64,000 nucleotides of DNA from an uncultured Clostridia bacterium (GCA_947589215.1 CANQCL010000004.1:1-64000), one strand, 5' to 3'. Positions 27,182 to 37,153 are shown, counted from the first letter of the stretch. Notes: generated by a model from the sequence alone, not told the origin. Program-made: numbers and translations.

Positions 27182-27210
27182 ATTATACGATAATTAGACA
27201 TAAAAGTCAA
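27182..27210 (-). promoter_or_regulatory. Promoter of SH3b protein gene
   Basis: On the minus strand, TTGACT (27205-27210) and TATAAT (27182-27187) with a 17-bp spacer. Confidence 0.7.
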
Positions 27211-27402
27211 ACTAAAATAACAAAATATCTTATGTATTATCATATTTAACAAAACTTGATTCAAAAGCTTATAGATTATTTATTATTATGTATAATTAAT
27301 GAATTTTATATAATCTCAAAAATCATTTTAAAACGGTATATTTGAATTTTATTCTTGTTTCAAAGAGATTATGAATAATTAAATAATTAATCCTGCAAAA
27401 CA

Positions 27403-27420
27403 GTGTTAATTTTTTAACAA
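27403..27420 (+). promoter_or_regulatory. Rex operator upstream of pckG
   Basis: TGTTAA-TTTT-TTAACA with flanking G and A, matching the Rex consensus TTGTTAA-N4-TTAACAA. It ends 8 bp before the -35 hexamer. The same motif with the same spacing occurs at the rex promoter in this window (42350-42367), where the cognate regulator is encoded. Rex senses NADH/NAD+. Confidence 0.8.
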
Positions 27421-27428
27421 TTCGCCTA

Positions 27429-27457
27429 TTGACAACGGTTAAGATTATTAGTATAAT
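27429..27457 (+). promoter_or_regulatory. Consensus promoter of pckG
   Basis: TTGACA at 27429-27434, a 17-bp spacer and TATAAT at 27452-27457. Positions 27211-27402 are AT-rich with no gene visible. Confidence 0.85.
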
Positions 27458-27518
27458 GTTATTTGTGGAAAGTTGGTTTATTTCAACTATAATACCTAAT
27501 AATGAGAGGAGTCAGACT

Positions 27519-29312
27519 ATGGCTAGTTTAACAAAAAACCCAAATGTTAATGCGTGGGTCGACGAAATGATAGCATTGACAAAGCCGGATAAGGTAGTTT
27601 GGATAGACGGCAGCGATGAACAGCTTCAGGCTTTAAGAGATGAGGCTATATCAACAGGTGAAATGATAAAGCTTAATGAAGAAAAGCTTCCGGGATGTTT
27701 ATATCACAGAACTCTTCCTAACGATGTTGCAAGAGTTGAGGACAGAACATTTATCTGTACAAATACAAAAGAAGAAGCAGGCCCTACGAACAACTGGTGC
27801 GACCCTGCTGAGATGTATGCAAAGCTAACACCTATGTACGACGGCGTTATGAAGGGCAGAACAATGTATATTATCCCTTATTCTATGGGTCCTATCGGTT
27901 CGCCTTTAGCAAAGGTTGGAGTTGAAATTACAGACTCTATCTATGTTGTTCTCAATATGGACATTATGACAAGAATGGGTGCTAAGGCATTTGAGAATCT
28001 CGGCGATACTTCAAACGACTTTGTAAGAGGTCTTCATTCAAAGGCAGATGTTGACCCTGATAAGAGATATATCGTACACTTCCCTCAGGATAACACGATA
28101 TGGTCTATAAACTCGGCATACGGCGGAAACGTACTTCTCGGCAAGAAGTGCTTTGCGCTTAGAATTGCATCGTATCAGGGTAAAAACGAAGGCTGGATGG
28201 CTGAGCATATGCTTATTCTCGGCGTTGAAAAGCCAAACGGAGAGGTTAAGTATATTACTGCTGCTTTTCCGTCAGCTTGCGGAAAGACAAATCTTGCTAT
28301 GCTTATCCCTCCTGAGGTTTATACAAAGAAGGGCTATAAGGTTTGGACAGTCGGCGACGATATCGCTTGGCTGAAACAGGGCGATGATGGCAGACTATAT
28401 GCTATCAACCCTGAAAACGGTTTCTTCGGAGTTGCTCCGGGAACAAATGCTAAATCAAACTTCAACGCTTTGGAGTCAACAAGAAAAAATACGATTTTCA
28501 CAAACGTTGCTATCAACAATGACGATATGACAGTTTGGTGGGAAAAGCTTGATAAGAATCCTCCTGTAAACGCTACAGAGTGGAAGGGCGCTAAGGTAAA
28601 CGGACCTGAGTATGTTGCTGAGGGCAACAATCTTGCACATCCTAACTCAAGATTTACCGCACCTGCTGAAAACTGTCCTTGCATTTCGCCTGAGTTTAAC
28701 AATCCAGAGGGAGTTCCTATCTCAGCTATTATCTTCGGTGGAAGAAGAGCTAAGACAACTCCGTTGGTTTACCAGTCATTTGACTGGACTCACGGTACAT
28801 TCGTAGGCTCGGTAGTATCGTCTGAGACAACTGCCGCTGCAACGGGCGCTGTAGGTGTTTTAAGACACGATCCTATGGCTATGAAGCCTTTCTGCGGTTA
28901 CCATATGGGCGACTATTGGGCTCACTGGGTCAAAATGGGCAAAAAGCTCGGAGACAAGGCGCCTAAGATATTTAACGTAAACTGGTTCAAGCAGGACGAC
29001 GAGGGTAACTTTATCTGGCCGGGATTCGGCGACAATATGAGAGTTCTCGACTGGATCATCAAGAGATGCGAGGGAACTGTTGATGCTCAGGAAACCGCTA
29101 TCGGATACCTTCCAAAGCCTGAGGACTTGAATCTTGAGGGAATTGAGGACGAGATAACACCTGAGATTTTAGATCAGCTTTTATCTGTTGACAAGGATCT
29201 CTGGAATGATGAGGTTGCTGATATTCGTGAGTTCTATAAGCAGTTCGGCGACAGACTTCCAAAGGAGATGTCTGACGAGCTTGATAAGCTTGAGGAAAGA
29301 CTTAATAAGTAA
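27519..29312 (+). CDS. pckG: Phosphoenolpyruvate carboxykinase (GTP)
   Basis: 597 residues, the length of the GTP-dependent family, unlike the ~530-residue ATP type. It interconverts oxaloacetate and PEP with GTP/GDP. In rumen-type fermenters it often runs toward oxaloacetate, feeding succinate. Signature segments are YIIPYSMGPIGSPL near residue 115, the P-loop FPSACGKTNLAMLIP near 250 (with the reactive cysteine), the WTVGDDIAWLK metal site near 280 and NFNALESTRKN near 315. ATG 27519 follows GAGAGGAG; an in-frame extension to 27429 overlaps the promoter itself and is rejected. Codon use is regular, consistent with high expression. The upstream Rex operator ties it to redox state. Confidence 0.95.
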   Translation: MASLTKNPNVNAWVDEMIALTKPDKVVWIDGSDEQLQALRDEAISTGEMIKLNEEKLPGCLYHRTLPNDVARVEDRTFICTNTKEEAGPTNNWCDPAEMYAKLTPMYDGVMKGRTMYIIPYSMGPIGSPLAKVGVEITDSIYVVLNMDIMTRMGAKAFENLGDTSNDFVRGLHSKADVDPDKRYIVHFPQDNTIWSINSAYGGNVLLGKKCFALRIASYQGKNEGWMAEHMLILGVEKPNGEVKYITAAFPSACGKTNLAMLIPPEVYTKKGYKVWTVGDDIAWLKQGDDGRLYAINPENGFFGVAPGTNAKSNFNALESTRKNTIFTNVAINNDDMTVWWEKLDKNPPVNATEWKGAKVNGPEYVAEGNNLAHPNSRFTAPAENCPCISPEFNNPEGVPISAIIFGGRRAKTTPLVYQSFDWTHGTFVGSVVSSETTAAATGAVGVLRHDPMAMKPFCGYHMGDYWAHWVKMGKKLGDKAPKIFNVNWFKQDDEGNFIWPGFGDNMRVLDWIIKRCEGTVDAQETAIGYLPKPEDLNLEGIEDEITPEILDQLLSVDKDLWNDEVADIREFYKQFGDRLPKEMSDELDKLEERLNK

Positions 29313-29332
29313 GAAATTTTATAAAAAGAAAC

Positions 29333-29366
29333 AAAGGACAAATCCGTTTAGGGTTTGTCCTTTTTA
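29333..29366 (+). terminator. Terminator after pckG
   Basis: AAAGGACAAA (29333-29342) pairs with TTTGTCCTTT (29354-29363), followed by TTAG. Confidence 0.85.
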
Positions 29367-29440
29367 GAAGTAAGAAGTTAGAAGTAAGAAGTAAGAAGCA
29401 AGAGGCAAGAACAAGAGACAAAAGGCAAGAGGCGAGCAGG
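29364..29440. repeat. Purine-rich degenerate tandem repeat
   Basis: An array of about 7-base units on the theme AGAAGTA, drifting into AGAGGCA and AGAACA, starts exactly at the end of the pckG terminator. A related string lies at 38865-38890. No reading frame of interest runs through it. Confidence 0.7.
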
Positions 29441-29452
29441 GTCACTCCTGCC

Positions 29453-29481
29453 TTGACACAAATAGTCAAGTATAGTATAAT
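29453..29481 (+). promoter_or_regulatory. Consensus promoter of the membrane protein-GT2-yfhO set
   Basis: TTGACA at 29453-29458, a 17-bp spacer and TATAAT at 29476-29481. Confidence 0.8.
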
Positions 29482-29533
29482 TTTTTATAATAAATATGAA
29501 TGAATTATTTGTTAATATTAAACAGGTGAAAAA

Positions 29534-30130
29534 ATGTTACAGGTGCTTTGGGGCTTTATTTTTTTATTATTCGATATTAATGTATCGTTATACAGCATTG
29601 ATATTCTTCCTGATTTTATAGGTTGGATTTTAGCTGTTTACGGATTAAGCAAGCTTTCCAATCATACCGAAATGTTTATCTGTGTTAGAATTGCAGGCAT
29701 ATTTATGATTTTAACAAGTCTTTTGCAGTTTGTAATCTCATTTATGGGCAGCGGTAATTTCATTTATACATATTTATCTAAGCTTTTCAGTATAGAAAAT
29801 GCTGACGCAGCAAATCTATTATCCAATATATTTTGGGGTCTAAAGCTTATTGCCTTAACGTTAGTGGTTATTGCACTGATTAATATAAGAAACAGACTTG
29901 GCGATATAAAAAGAGTTAAAATACTAAGGACTGTATGGTTTGCAATTCTGATAATAGAAATCGCAACATTTTTATTCAATAATTTTATAATGGCTTATCT
30001 TCCAAATTCGGTTCGTAATGCAATTATGCAGATTTTAGTAGTGGGAGTAATATTCTTAAAAATATGGCTTATTTTCAGCGCTTACAAAATCAATAAAGCT
30101 GTAAGCTCTTTAAATGACGGCACCGCATAA
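29534..30130 (+). CDS. Membrane protein of unknown function
   Basis: 198 residues with about five predicted helices. Near the N-terminus is the segment SIDILPDFIGWILAVYGL, a pattern I have seen in small uncharacterised Firmicutes membrane proteins. There is no enzymatic motif. It begins after AGGTGA and is followed 54 bases later by a GT2 glycosyltransferase and then a YfhO homologue, with no terminator between, so it belongs to that envelope operon. It does not look like the shorter GtcA-type flippase that usually completes a GT2/YfhO module, though a lipid-sugar role cannot be excluded. Confidence 0.75.
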   Translation: MLQVLWGFIFLLFDINVSLYSIDILPDFIGWILAVYGLSKLSNHTEMFICVRIAGIFMILTSLLQFVISFMGSGNFIYTYLSKLFSIENADAANLLSNIFWGLKLIALTLVVIALINIRNRLGDIKRVKILRTVWFAILIIEIATFLFNNFIMAYLPNSVRNAIMQILVVGVIFLKIWLIFSAYKINKAVSSLNDGTA

Positions 30131-30184
30131 TTTTAATATGCGGTAAAATATATTGAGACTGAAATAATTTCGGAGTGTGAAAGA

Positions 30185-31120
30185 ATGCTATCAATTATAA
30201 TACCCAGCTATAACGAGGAAAAGAATATTGACAACACAGCTAATGTGGTGTCAGACGTTATGGAGGAAAATAAGATCGACTATGAAATGGTCTTTGTGAA
30301 CGACGGTTCTAAGGATAAAACGTGGGAGCTTATTTCCCGTTTGGCTGATGAAAGAGATAATATAGTCGGCATTAATTTTTCAAGAAATTTCGGGAAGGAA
30401 AGTGCGATTTTTGCAGGTTTAAAAGAAGCTAAGGGAGACGCTTGTGTTCTGATGGATTGCGATCTTCAGCACCCTCCGCAGGTTATTGTTGAGATGTATA
30501 ACATTTGGAAGAATAACGACAGCATAGACATAGTTGAGGGAAGAAAGTCAAGCAGGGGAAAGGAAAACCCTGTTTACAAGTGCTTCTCATTGCTGTTTTA
30601 CAAGCTTATAAAGAGCGCTTCCGGTCTTGATATGAAAGCGTCGTCTGACTTTAAACTGCTTGACAGAAAGGTTGTTGACAGCTTAAACGAAATGCCCGAG
30701 AGACTTACGTTTTTTAGAGCAATGTCTAGCTGGGTCGGGTTTAATACCGAAACTGTTTATTTTGATGTTGCAGAACGATTTGAAGGCGAGTCAAAATGGT
30801 CTTTTAAATCGCTTGTAAAATATGCGGTCAATTCAATATCGTCGTTTACATCAGCACCGCTCCATATTGTCACGGTTATAGGCTTTATAATGCTTTTATG
30901 TTCTATTATTTTGGGTATACAGACTCTTTGGAGGTTCGCTCACGGAAGCAGCGAGGGATTTACGACCGTTATTCTTCTTATTCTTTTTACCTCAAGCCTT
31001 ATAATGATAAGCTTAGGCATAATCGGTTATTATATATCAAAAATATACGAAGAAATCAAATGCAGACCAAGATATATAATTTCTGATAAAAAGAAAAGTA
31101 ATAATTTAAAAAATATATAA
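30185..31120 (+). CDS. Polyprenyl-phosphate glycosyltransferase, GT2 (GtrB/CsbB type)
   Basis: 311 residues. The N-terminal GT-A domain has IIPSYNEEKNI near residue 6, FVNDGSKDKT near 38, FSRNFGKESAIFAGL near 66 and the nucleotide-sugar motif MDCDLQHPP near 91. Two C-terminal helices (about 225-245 and 260-285) anchor it. Enzymes of this type load a hexose from UDP-sugar onto undecaprenyl phosphate at the inner face of the membrane. The YfhO-family gene follows within 75 bases, matching the CsbB-YfhO pairing known from Bacillus lipoteichoic acid glycosylation. The particular sugar is not determined. Ribosome site GGAGTG. Confidence 0.9.
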   Translation: MLSIIIPSYNEEKNIDNTANVVSDVMEENKIDYEMVFVNDGSKDKTWELISRLADERDNIVGINFSRNFGKESAIFAGLKEAKGDACVLMDCDLQHPPQVIVEMYNIWKNNDSIDIVEGRKSSRGKENPVYKCFSLLFYKLIKSASGLDMKASSDFKLLDRKVVDSLNEMPERLTFFRAMSSWVGFNTETVYFDVAERFEGESKWSFKSLVKYAVNSISSFTSAPLHIVTVIGFIMLLCSIILGIQTLWRFAHGSSEGFTTVILLILFTSSLIMISLGIIGYYISKIYEEIKCRPRYIISDKKKSNNLKNI

Positions 31121-31194
31121 TTTGTTTATATCGTGCATAAGTCAGATTATGCGATGTATTATTTATAATAAAAATGCAAAGGGGTATTGAAGAT

Positions 31195-34038
31195 ATGAGT
31201 AAGAGTGAAAAAATTATGCTGACGCCGCCTGCTGGTACGGTTTCGCCTAACAAGAAAGGTGTAAAGCAGTGGATATATCAGCACAGAATTTATGGGTTGG
31301 TATTTCTTATTCCGTTCGTAATAATGTATATTGTATATGCGGTGTTTAAGGTTCACCCTTGGGGAGATAACTCGGTATTAGTTCTTGATTTGAACGGACA
31401 GTATGTGTACTATTACGAGGCTCTGAGAGACGCTTTTTGGGGAGACGGAAGTTTTATTTACAGCTGGAACAGAAATCTATCGGGAGAGATGTTCGGCATT
31501 TTCGCATATTATTTGTTAAGTCCTTTTATGCTGATTATATGTATTTTGCCCAGAACAATGATGTGCGGTGCTATTGAGATAATTCAGCTTTTAAAAATCG
31601 GTACGGCTGCTGCCTCGTTTGCGTTCTTTATAAGAAAAAGCTATAAGCCTAAAAATGTTACTACCATTATATTCTCTACCTGCTATGCCCTTATGACGTA
31701 TATGGTCGTCGAGCTTATGGATCCTATGTGGCTGGATGGTCTTATATATTTGCCGTTTATTTGCTACGGCGTCGGAAAGCTTATAGATAAAGGCAAAGCG
31801 CTGTTTCTTATAATACCTCTTGCGCTGATGTTTATCGCCCATTTTTATATCGGATATATGGTTGCGATTTTTACAGTCTTGTATTTTTTGTATTATCTTT
31901 TTACAACCAAAACAAAGCAGACGGCAAAATCTGTACTTCTGAATGTTATCAAGTTCATAGGCTCTGCGGTTGTAGCGGTAATGCTTGCCTGTGTGGTTTT
32001 AATTCCTGTTTATAAATCGTTAAGTCTTGGTAAGCTTGAATTCAGCACTCCTGATTTTTCGCTGAAAGGTCAGTTTAACCTGCTTGATTTCTTTACAAAG
32101 CTTTTTCCTTTAAGCTATGATACGGTGCGCCCTGAGGGTCTGCCTATGATTTTCTGCGGAACGCTTACGCTTATTATGGCACCGCTGTTTTTCCTAAATA
32201 AAAAAGTAAACGTAAAACAGAAAGCAGGTCTGGGCGCTTTGGCGGCTGTACTGTTTGTCAGTATGTATTTAGCGCCCGTCGATATCGCATGGCACGGCTT
32301 TCAGGTTCCGAACTGGCTACCGTACAGATACTCCTTTGCATTTTCTTTTGTACTTTTGCTTATGGCGGTAATTACTTTTGACAGATTAGATGGCGTTAGC
32401 CCGAAGGCTGTCGGCGGAACGGTTTTTGTTCTTGCTTGTATGCTTGCTTACTATGAGACGACCGATAGTTCAAGCTTTTATACTGTAACAGAAAAAACGC
32501 TTGACGACGGAACAACCTACAGCAAGCTTGGCGGAATATGGTTCTCGGCAATAATGCTTGTTTTATACTTTATTCTGTTGCTTCTTTTAAAGAAGAGAAA
32601 TAAAAGGTTTATAACTGTATTTATTTCGGTGGTTGTGTTTGCCGAGCTTTATTTGGTATCGCTTGATACGGTAAGAAAAATAGATACAGACGTTGCTTAC
32701 AGTAATTATACCAGCTATGAGAATTATATGACCGATATAAGGGAAATAGTTGATGACATAAAAGAGAATGACAAATCCTTTTACCGAATGGAAAAGACCT
32801 TTGACAGAACGGTCTGCGATCCTATGGGAATAGGTTATGCCGGTATTTCTCATTCTTCTTCGACTATGAATACAAAGGCACTCTTGTTTCTTAAAAAGCT
32901 GGGATACGGCTACGGCGGGAATTTCACCTGCTATAACGGCTCGACATATATAAACGATTCACTTTTGGGAGTAAAATATCTTGTTGATAAGGACGATGAG
33001 CTTTGGTCGGCTTATTGTTCGACGAGAATTGAAAATGTTCCGGTAAAGTACAGCAAGGTAAAGGATTATAATGCGTCTGACGAGTCAACCGACGGAACTG
33101 TTACACAGTATGAGAATCCGTATGCGTTATCTGTAGGTTTTCAGGCGGATTCAAGCGTGTGCAGTTTAAAGCTTGTTGATTCCAATCCATTTGTTAATCA
33201 AAATGATATTTTTAACGAAATTATTTCAAACGGTACAAATAAGCATATTAATCAGATACTAATGCCTTTGCACTACACAGTTGATGATATGATAAATGTA
33301 GAGTCGGAGCCTTACGGAGATAATTTGACAAGGTATTATAATACTGCCGAAGAGGGTTCTGAAAGCCATATAGATTATCTTATCAGTGTACAAAGCAACG
33401 GACCTGTATATATTTATTTCCCGACGACATATGAAAAGGCTTGCAATCTTTGGTATTACGACGAGGAGGAGTTTCAGCGGTATAAGTCTGAAAACGGCAG
33501 CGAGCCTGAAATGAATTATGCAGGCGGTTACTTTGAGGGGGATAATTACAGAATAGCAGACTTAGGAGATTTTGAAAAGGGCAGTACAATAAGACTGAGA
33601 ATTACTCTGGACAGAGAGGCTTTCTGGAGCGAGGAGCAGTTTTATACACTGGATTATCAGGCTTTTGAGGAAGCTGTTAATATTATCAAGCAAAACGAGC
33701 TTAAGGTAACTGAGTATACTGACAGAAGCTTAAAGGGCAATATTAAAATAAGCGGAAACGATAAGGTCATGCTTACCACGATTCCTTATGAAGAGGGCTG
33801 GAAAATTACTGTTGACGGCAAGAAGACAGAGCCTGTATGTGCTATTGATTCGTTGATAGCGTTAAGGCTTGATGAGGGAGAACACGAGATAGAGATGGTC
33901 TTTATGCCGAATTACTTTGTTGTTTCTGTTATTATATCAATTATCGGTTTGATAATTTGCGGAGTGATATTTGTATTTCAATATAAAGACGGTGTTTTAA
34001 AAGAGAAGATAATAAAAAAATTCTCTAAAGCTAAATAA
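31195..34038 (+). CDS. YfhO family membrane glycosyltransferase
   Basis: 947 residues. The first ~490 hold about 13 helices and the rest is extracellular, followed by a last helix near 915 and a basic tail. The N-terminal landmarks are NSVLVLDLNGQYVYYYEALRD near residue 52, WNRNLSGEMFGIFAYYLLSPF near 80, and EGLPMIFCGTLTLIM near 315. It is the presumed acceptor-side transferase using the polyprenyl-phosphate sugar made by the GT2 enzyme just upstream, decorating teichoic acid or a similar polymer (inference from Bacillus YfhO). ATG 31195 is preferred: AAAGGGG lies 10 bases upstream. The Met at 31174 has no ribosome site. Confidence 0.85.
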   Translation: MSKSEKIMLTPPAGTVSPNKKGVKQWIYQHRIYGLVFLIPFVIMYIVYAVFKVHPWGDNSVLVLDLNGQYVYYYEALRDAFWGDGSFIYSWNRNLSGEMFGIFAYYLLSPFMLIICILPRTMMCGAIEIIQLLKIGTAAASFAFFIRKSYKPKNVTTIIFSTCYALMTYMVVELMDPMWLDGLIYLPFICYGVGKLIDKGKALFLIIPLALMFIAHFYIGYMVAIFTVLYFLYYLFTTKTKQTAKSVLLNVIKFIGSAVVAVMLACVVLIPVYKSLSLGKLEFSTPDFSLKGQFNLLDFFTKLFPLSYDTVRPEGLPMIFCGTLTLIMAPLFFLNKKVNVKQKAGLGALAAVLFVSMYLAPVDIAWHGFQVPNWLPYRYSFAFSFVLLLMAVITFDRLDGVSPKAVGGTVFVLACMLAYYETTDSSSFYTVTEKTLDDGTTYSKLGGIWFSAIMLVLYFILLLLLKKRNKRFITVFISVVVFAELYLVSLDTVRKIDTDVAYSNYTSYENYMTDIREIVDDIKENDKSFYRMEKTFDRTVCDPMGIGYAGISHSSSTMNTKALLFLKKLGYGYGGNFTCYNGSTYINDSLLGVKYLVDKDDELWSAYCSTRIENVPVKYSKVKDYNASDESTDGTVTQYENPYALSVGFQADSSVCSLKLVDSNPFVNQNDIFNEIISNGTNKHINQILMPLHYTVDDMINVESEPYGDNLTRYYNTAEEGSESHIDYLISVQSNGPVYIYFPTTYEKACNLWYYDEEEFQRYKSENGSEPEMNYAGGYFEGDNYRIADLGDFEKGSTIRLRITLDREAFWSEEQFYTLDYQAFEEAVNIIKQNELKVTEYTDRSLKGNIKISGNDKVMLTTIPYEEGWKITVDGKKTEPVCAIDSLIALRLDEGEHEIEMVFMPNYFVVSVIISIIGLIICGVIFVFQYKDGVLKEKIIKKFSKAK

Positions 34039-34108
34039 TCTGATAAATAGTCGTTTCATTCGGCATTTATCTTCGTTGACATCAAAAACTAAATAGGTTT
34101 ATTATTAT

Positions 34109-34138
34109 AACAGGAGGAATAATCCCCTCCTGTTTTTG
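34109..34138 (+). terminator. Terminator after second yfhO
   Basis: AACAGGAGG (34109-34117) pairs with CCTCCTGTT (34126-34134), followed by TTTG. Confidence 0.85.
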
Positions 34139-34273
34139 TTTTATTTTTTATATTTTTTATATTTTGTATGTAGAAATTTTAGGAGGTAATAGTCGAGAAA
34201 CTAATTTTAGCATTGAGTCCGTATGGTTTAAACCTTTCGGGCTCGGGAATTTTAAGAAAGGATGGACAACAAA

Positions 34274-35083
34274 ATGAGAAAAAAATTAACCTATGGTGAC
34301 GGAGCACCCCTTGCGCTTTCGGTTTTTGCTGTGATACTTAGCGCTGTTGCTGTGTTTTCAGAGTTTATCGGACGTGCTGTGTTTAACTACTTTTTTGAAA
34401 CAAAACGCGGTTACATATTAAGTGCGGGAAAGTATATGTTCTTTCAAAGTTACGGAAGAGCGCTGACTGTTTTCGTTATATCCGCTGTGTTTTGCTATAT
34501 ATTGCTTAAATCAAGAAAAAAGAAGTGTGTAGGCTCGTCTGAATGTTCGCTGGTTTTGCTTGCGTCTATATCACTTGGAGCTTATTCTTTTGCACAGCTA
34601 GGCCATGAGCTTAAAACCGGAAGCTTTTTGAATTTTGCGGGACTTGATGATTCTGAGCTTTTTATTTCACTGTTTAGATACAGCGTTGAAGCGTTTACAA
34701 TTTTGCCTTCAGTGTTTTTAATTCTCTCCTCGCTGACTATGTTTGCAAGACTGTCAGCGGAAACATTCAAGGTAAGAGTTGAGAAACAGCTTCCGTTGGC
34801 GTTTGAGGTGGACAACAGCGAGCCTGTTGTGGTTGAAGGCATTAAGAGCGTTGTTGATGAAAGTAAAGAAAGCCTTGCTGATTTGCCAAAATCTCAGGCA
34901 GAAAATTCACAAAGCGGCACAAGCTCTATTCTTGAAATTATCAAGGAAGAAGAGACTTCTGATGAAACTGAAAGCGATATGACTTCTGTTTCAAATGAAG
35001 ATTTGGATAATGAAAATTCAAAAGAAGAGCTTGAAAATCAAGTTACATTTGACAGCTTAAATCAACCTGTTGCAGGGAGTTAG
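34274..35083 (+). CDS. Four-helix membrane protein with acidic tail, unknown
   Basis: About 269 residues. Hydrophobic segments lie at about 10-30, 60-80, 94-112 and 140-160, followed by a roughly 105-residue cytoplasmic-type tail very rich in Glu and Ser (EEETSDETESD, NSKEELENQ). No motif is recognised. Two in-frame ATGs occur: 34262 directly abuts the AAGAAAGG site and 34274 lies at better distance, so I chose 34274. The upstream leader contains GAGTCCG/CGGGCTC pairing (34213-34250). The gene is monocistronic as far as can be seen and precedes asnB. Confidence 0.65.
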   Translation: MRKKLTYGDGAPLALSVFAVILSAVAVFSEFIGRAVFNYFFETKRGYILSAGKYMFFQSYGRALTVFVISAVFCYILLKSRKKKCVGSSECSLVLLASISLGAYSFAQLGHELKTGSFLNFAGLDDSELFISLFRYSVEAFTILPSVFLILSSLTMFARLSAETFKVRVEKQLPLAFEVDNSEPVVVEGIKSVVDESKESLADLPKSQAENSQSGTSSILEIIKEEETSDETESDMTSVSNEDLDNENSKEELENQVTFDSLNQPVAGS

Positions 35084-35252
35084 TTATTTTCTTTAAGAAA
35101 AACACTCCGTCAGCAATATATACTAATAATTTTCACTTCTAAAATTTATACAGCTTTTAAAGGGTATCTTTTGATGCCCTTTCTTTTTGTGATATGCGGA
35201 AATTAAGTACCCGATTTTAAATATAAACATATAATAATTTGAGGTGATTATT

Positions 35253-37091
35253 ATGTGTGGAATAGCAGGTTCGGTGAACTGCAATGATGTTTTTGAAAAA
35301 GATATAAGATATCTTTACGATATTAAAAATGTTCTCAAGAGGAGAGGTCCCGATCAGGACGGAGTTTACATAAATAACGACGTAGCCCTTGTACATACCA
35401 GATTGGCAGTAATAGACGTTATGAACGGAATACAGCCAATGATAACGAAAGAATACGGTGAAGATTACATAATTGTTTACAACGGAGAGATATACAATAC
35501 AGATGAAGTTAGAAACGAACTTAAATACAAAGGACACAGTTTTAACGGTCATTCGGATACAGAGGTTGTGTTAAAAGCCTTTATCGAGTGGGGAGAGGAA
35601 AGCGTTAAAAAGCTAAACGGCATTTTTGCCTATGCTATTTGGAGCGAAAAGGAGCACAGTCTGTTTATGGCTCGTGACAGAATGGGTGTAAAGCCTTTAT
35701 TTTATTCTCAAAAGGGTGACAGGCTTATCTTTTCAAGTGAAATAAAAGGTATGCTGGCGCATCCGCTTATAAGACCGCAGGTGGATTTAACATCAATAGC
35801 TGAGATTATGCTTATAGGTCCGGGACGGACGATGGGCTACGGAGTATACAAGGATGTAAGCGAGCTTCTTCCTGGTTATTCTGCGACCTTTAAAGACGGA
35901 CGGCTTAAAATTCAGCAATACTGGAAACTGGAGGATAAGGAGTGCAACGATACTTTTGAACAGTGCCTTGATAAAGTAACATATCTAGTCACAGACTCAA
36001 TAAAGCGTCAGATTGTATCTGATGTTTCGCTGGGAACATTTCTTTCCGGCGGGCTTGATTCAAGCGCAATTTCAGCAATAACTAACAGAGAGTACAAAAA
36101 GCAGAACCGTCAGCTTGATACGTTTTCAGTAGAATACGTTGACAATGAGAAGTATTTTAAGGTAAACAAGTTCCAGCCAAACAGCGACAACATCTATGTT
36201 GATAAAATGGTCGAGTTTCTAGGCAGCAAACACCATTACATAAAGGTTGATACTCCAGAGCTTGTTAAAGGGCTGTTTATGTCAGTCGACGCTAGAGATC
36301 TTCCCGGAATGGCTGATGTTGACTCTTCAATGCTGCTATTTTGCAAAGAGGTCAAAAACATTTGCAAGGTTGCATTGTCGGGAGAGTGCGCCGATGAAAT
36401 TTTCGGCGGTTATCCTTGGTACAGAGACAAGGAAATTCGTATGACCGACGGCTTTCCTTGGTCGCAGTCAACCGCATATAGAAACAGTCTGCTGAGAGAC
36501 GAAATTAAAATGTCTATTAATGCTAATCAGTATGTGTATGAAAAGTATCTTGAAACTATCGGTAAGGTGAATGTTCCAGATGATTTTGATAAAACAGAAA
36601 AACGTATGCGTGAGATGTTCAGACTGAATGTAGACTGGTTTATGCAAAATCTTCTTGAGCGCAAGGACAGAATGAGTATGTACAGCGGACTTGAGGTGAG
36701 AGTGCCTTTTTGCGATTACCGAATTGCAGAGTATTTATATTCTGTTCCGTGGAAGTATAAGGATTACGAGGGCAGAGAAAAGGGACTTCTCAGAAAAGCT
36801 CTGGAAGTCGATAATTGTCTGCCTGAGGAGATTTTATGGAGAAAGAAAAGTCCTTACCCCAAAACGCACAATCCAAATTATCTTGCCGCTGTTACGAAGC
36901 TTATGGAGGAGGTAATTGAAAATTCTGCTTCGCCGATACTTCACATTGTCAAAAAATCTGAGCTTGAAAAGCTTCTCAAGCGACAGGAGGAAATTTACTG
37001 GTACGGACAGCTTATGGCAAAGCCCCAGACAATAGCATACCTTTTGCAAATAAATTACTGGCTTGATAAGTATAATATTTGTATTGTTTAA
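35253..37091 (+). CDS. asnB: Asparagine synthase (glutamine-hydrolysing)
   Basis: 612 residues. It converts aspartate to asparagine using glutamine and ATP. The N-terminal Ntn-type glutaminase starts MCGIAGS, so ATG 35253 is required to leave Cys as the mature N-terminal nucleophile; the frame's earlier ATG at 35244 would block this. RGPDQDG near residue 32 and GHSDTEVVLKAF near 98 follow. The synthetase domain shows the PP-loop SGGLDSSA near 265, SGECADEIFGGYPWY near 380 and RMSMYSGLEVRVPFCD near 475. Ribosome site GAGGTGA. It is likely transcribed alone. Confidence 0.95.
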   Translation: MCGIAGSVNCNDVFEKDIRYLYDIKNVLKRRGPDQDGVYINNDVALVHTRLAVIDVMNGIQPMITKEYGEDYIIVYNGEIYNTDEVRNELKYKGHSFNGHSDTEVVLKAFIEWGEESVKKLNGIFAYAIWSEKEHSLFMARDRMGVKPLFYSQKGDRLIFSSEIKGMLAHPLIRPQVDLTSIAEIMLIGPGRTMGYGVYKDVSELLPGYSATFKDGRLKIQQYWKLEDKECNDTFEQCLDKVTYLVTDSIKRQIVSDVSLGTFLSGGLDSSAISAITNREYKKQNRQLDTFSVEYVDNEKYFKVNKFQPNSDNIYVDKMVEFLGSKHHYIKVDTPELVKGLFMSVDARDLPGMADVDSSMLLFCKEVKNICKVALSGECADEIFGGYPWYRDKEIRMTDGFPWSQSTAYRNSLLRDEIKMSINANQYVYEKYLETIGKVNVPDDFDKTEKRMREMFRLNVDWFMQNLLERKDRMSMYSGLEVRVPFCDYRIAEYLYSVPWKYKDYEGREKGLLRKALEVDNCLPEEILWRKKSPYPKTHNPNYLAAVTKLMEEVIENSASPILHIVKKSELEKLLKRQEEIYWYGQLMAKPQTIAYLLQINYWLDKYNICIV

Positions 37092-37123
37092 ATATAATTG
37101 AATGATTTGATTTTACTAAGATA

Positions 37124-37153
37124 TTTGACTTTAGTAAATAATAAGGTTATAAT
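37124..37153 (+). promoter_or_regulatory. Promoter of Thr-rich membrane protein
   Basis: TTGACT at 37124-37129, an 18-bp spacer and TATAAT at 37148-37153. Confidence 0.6.
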
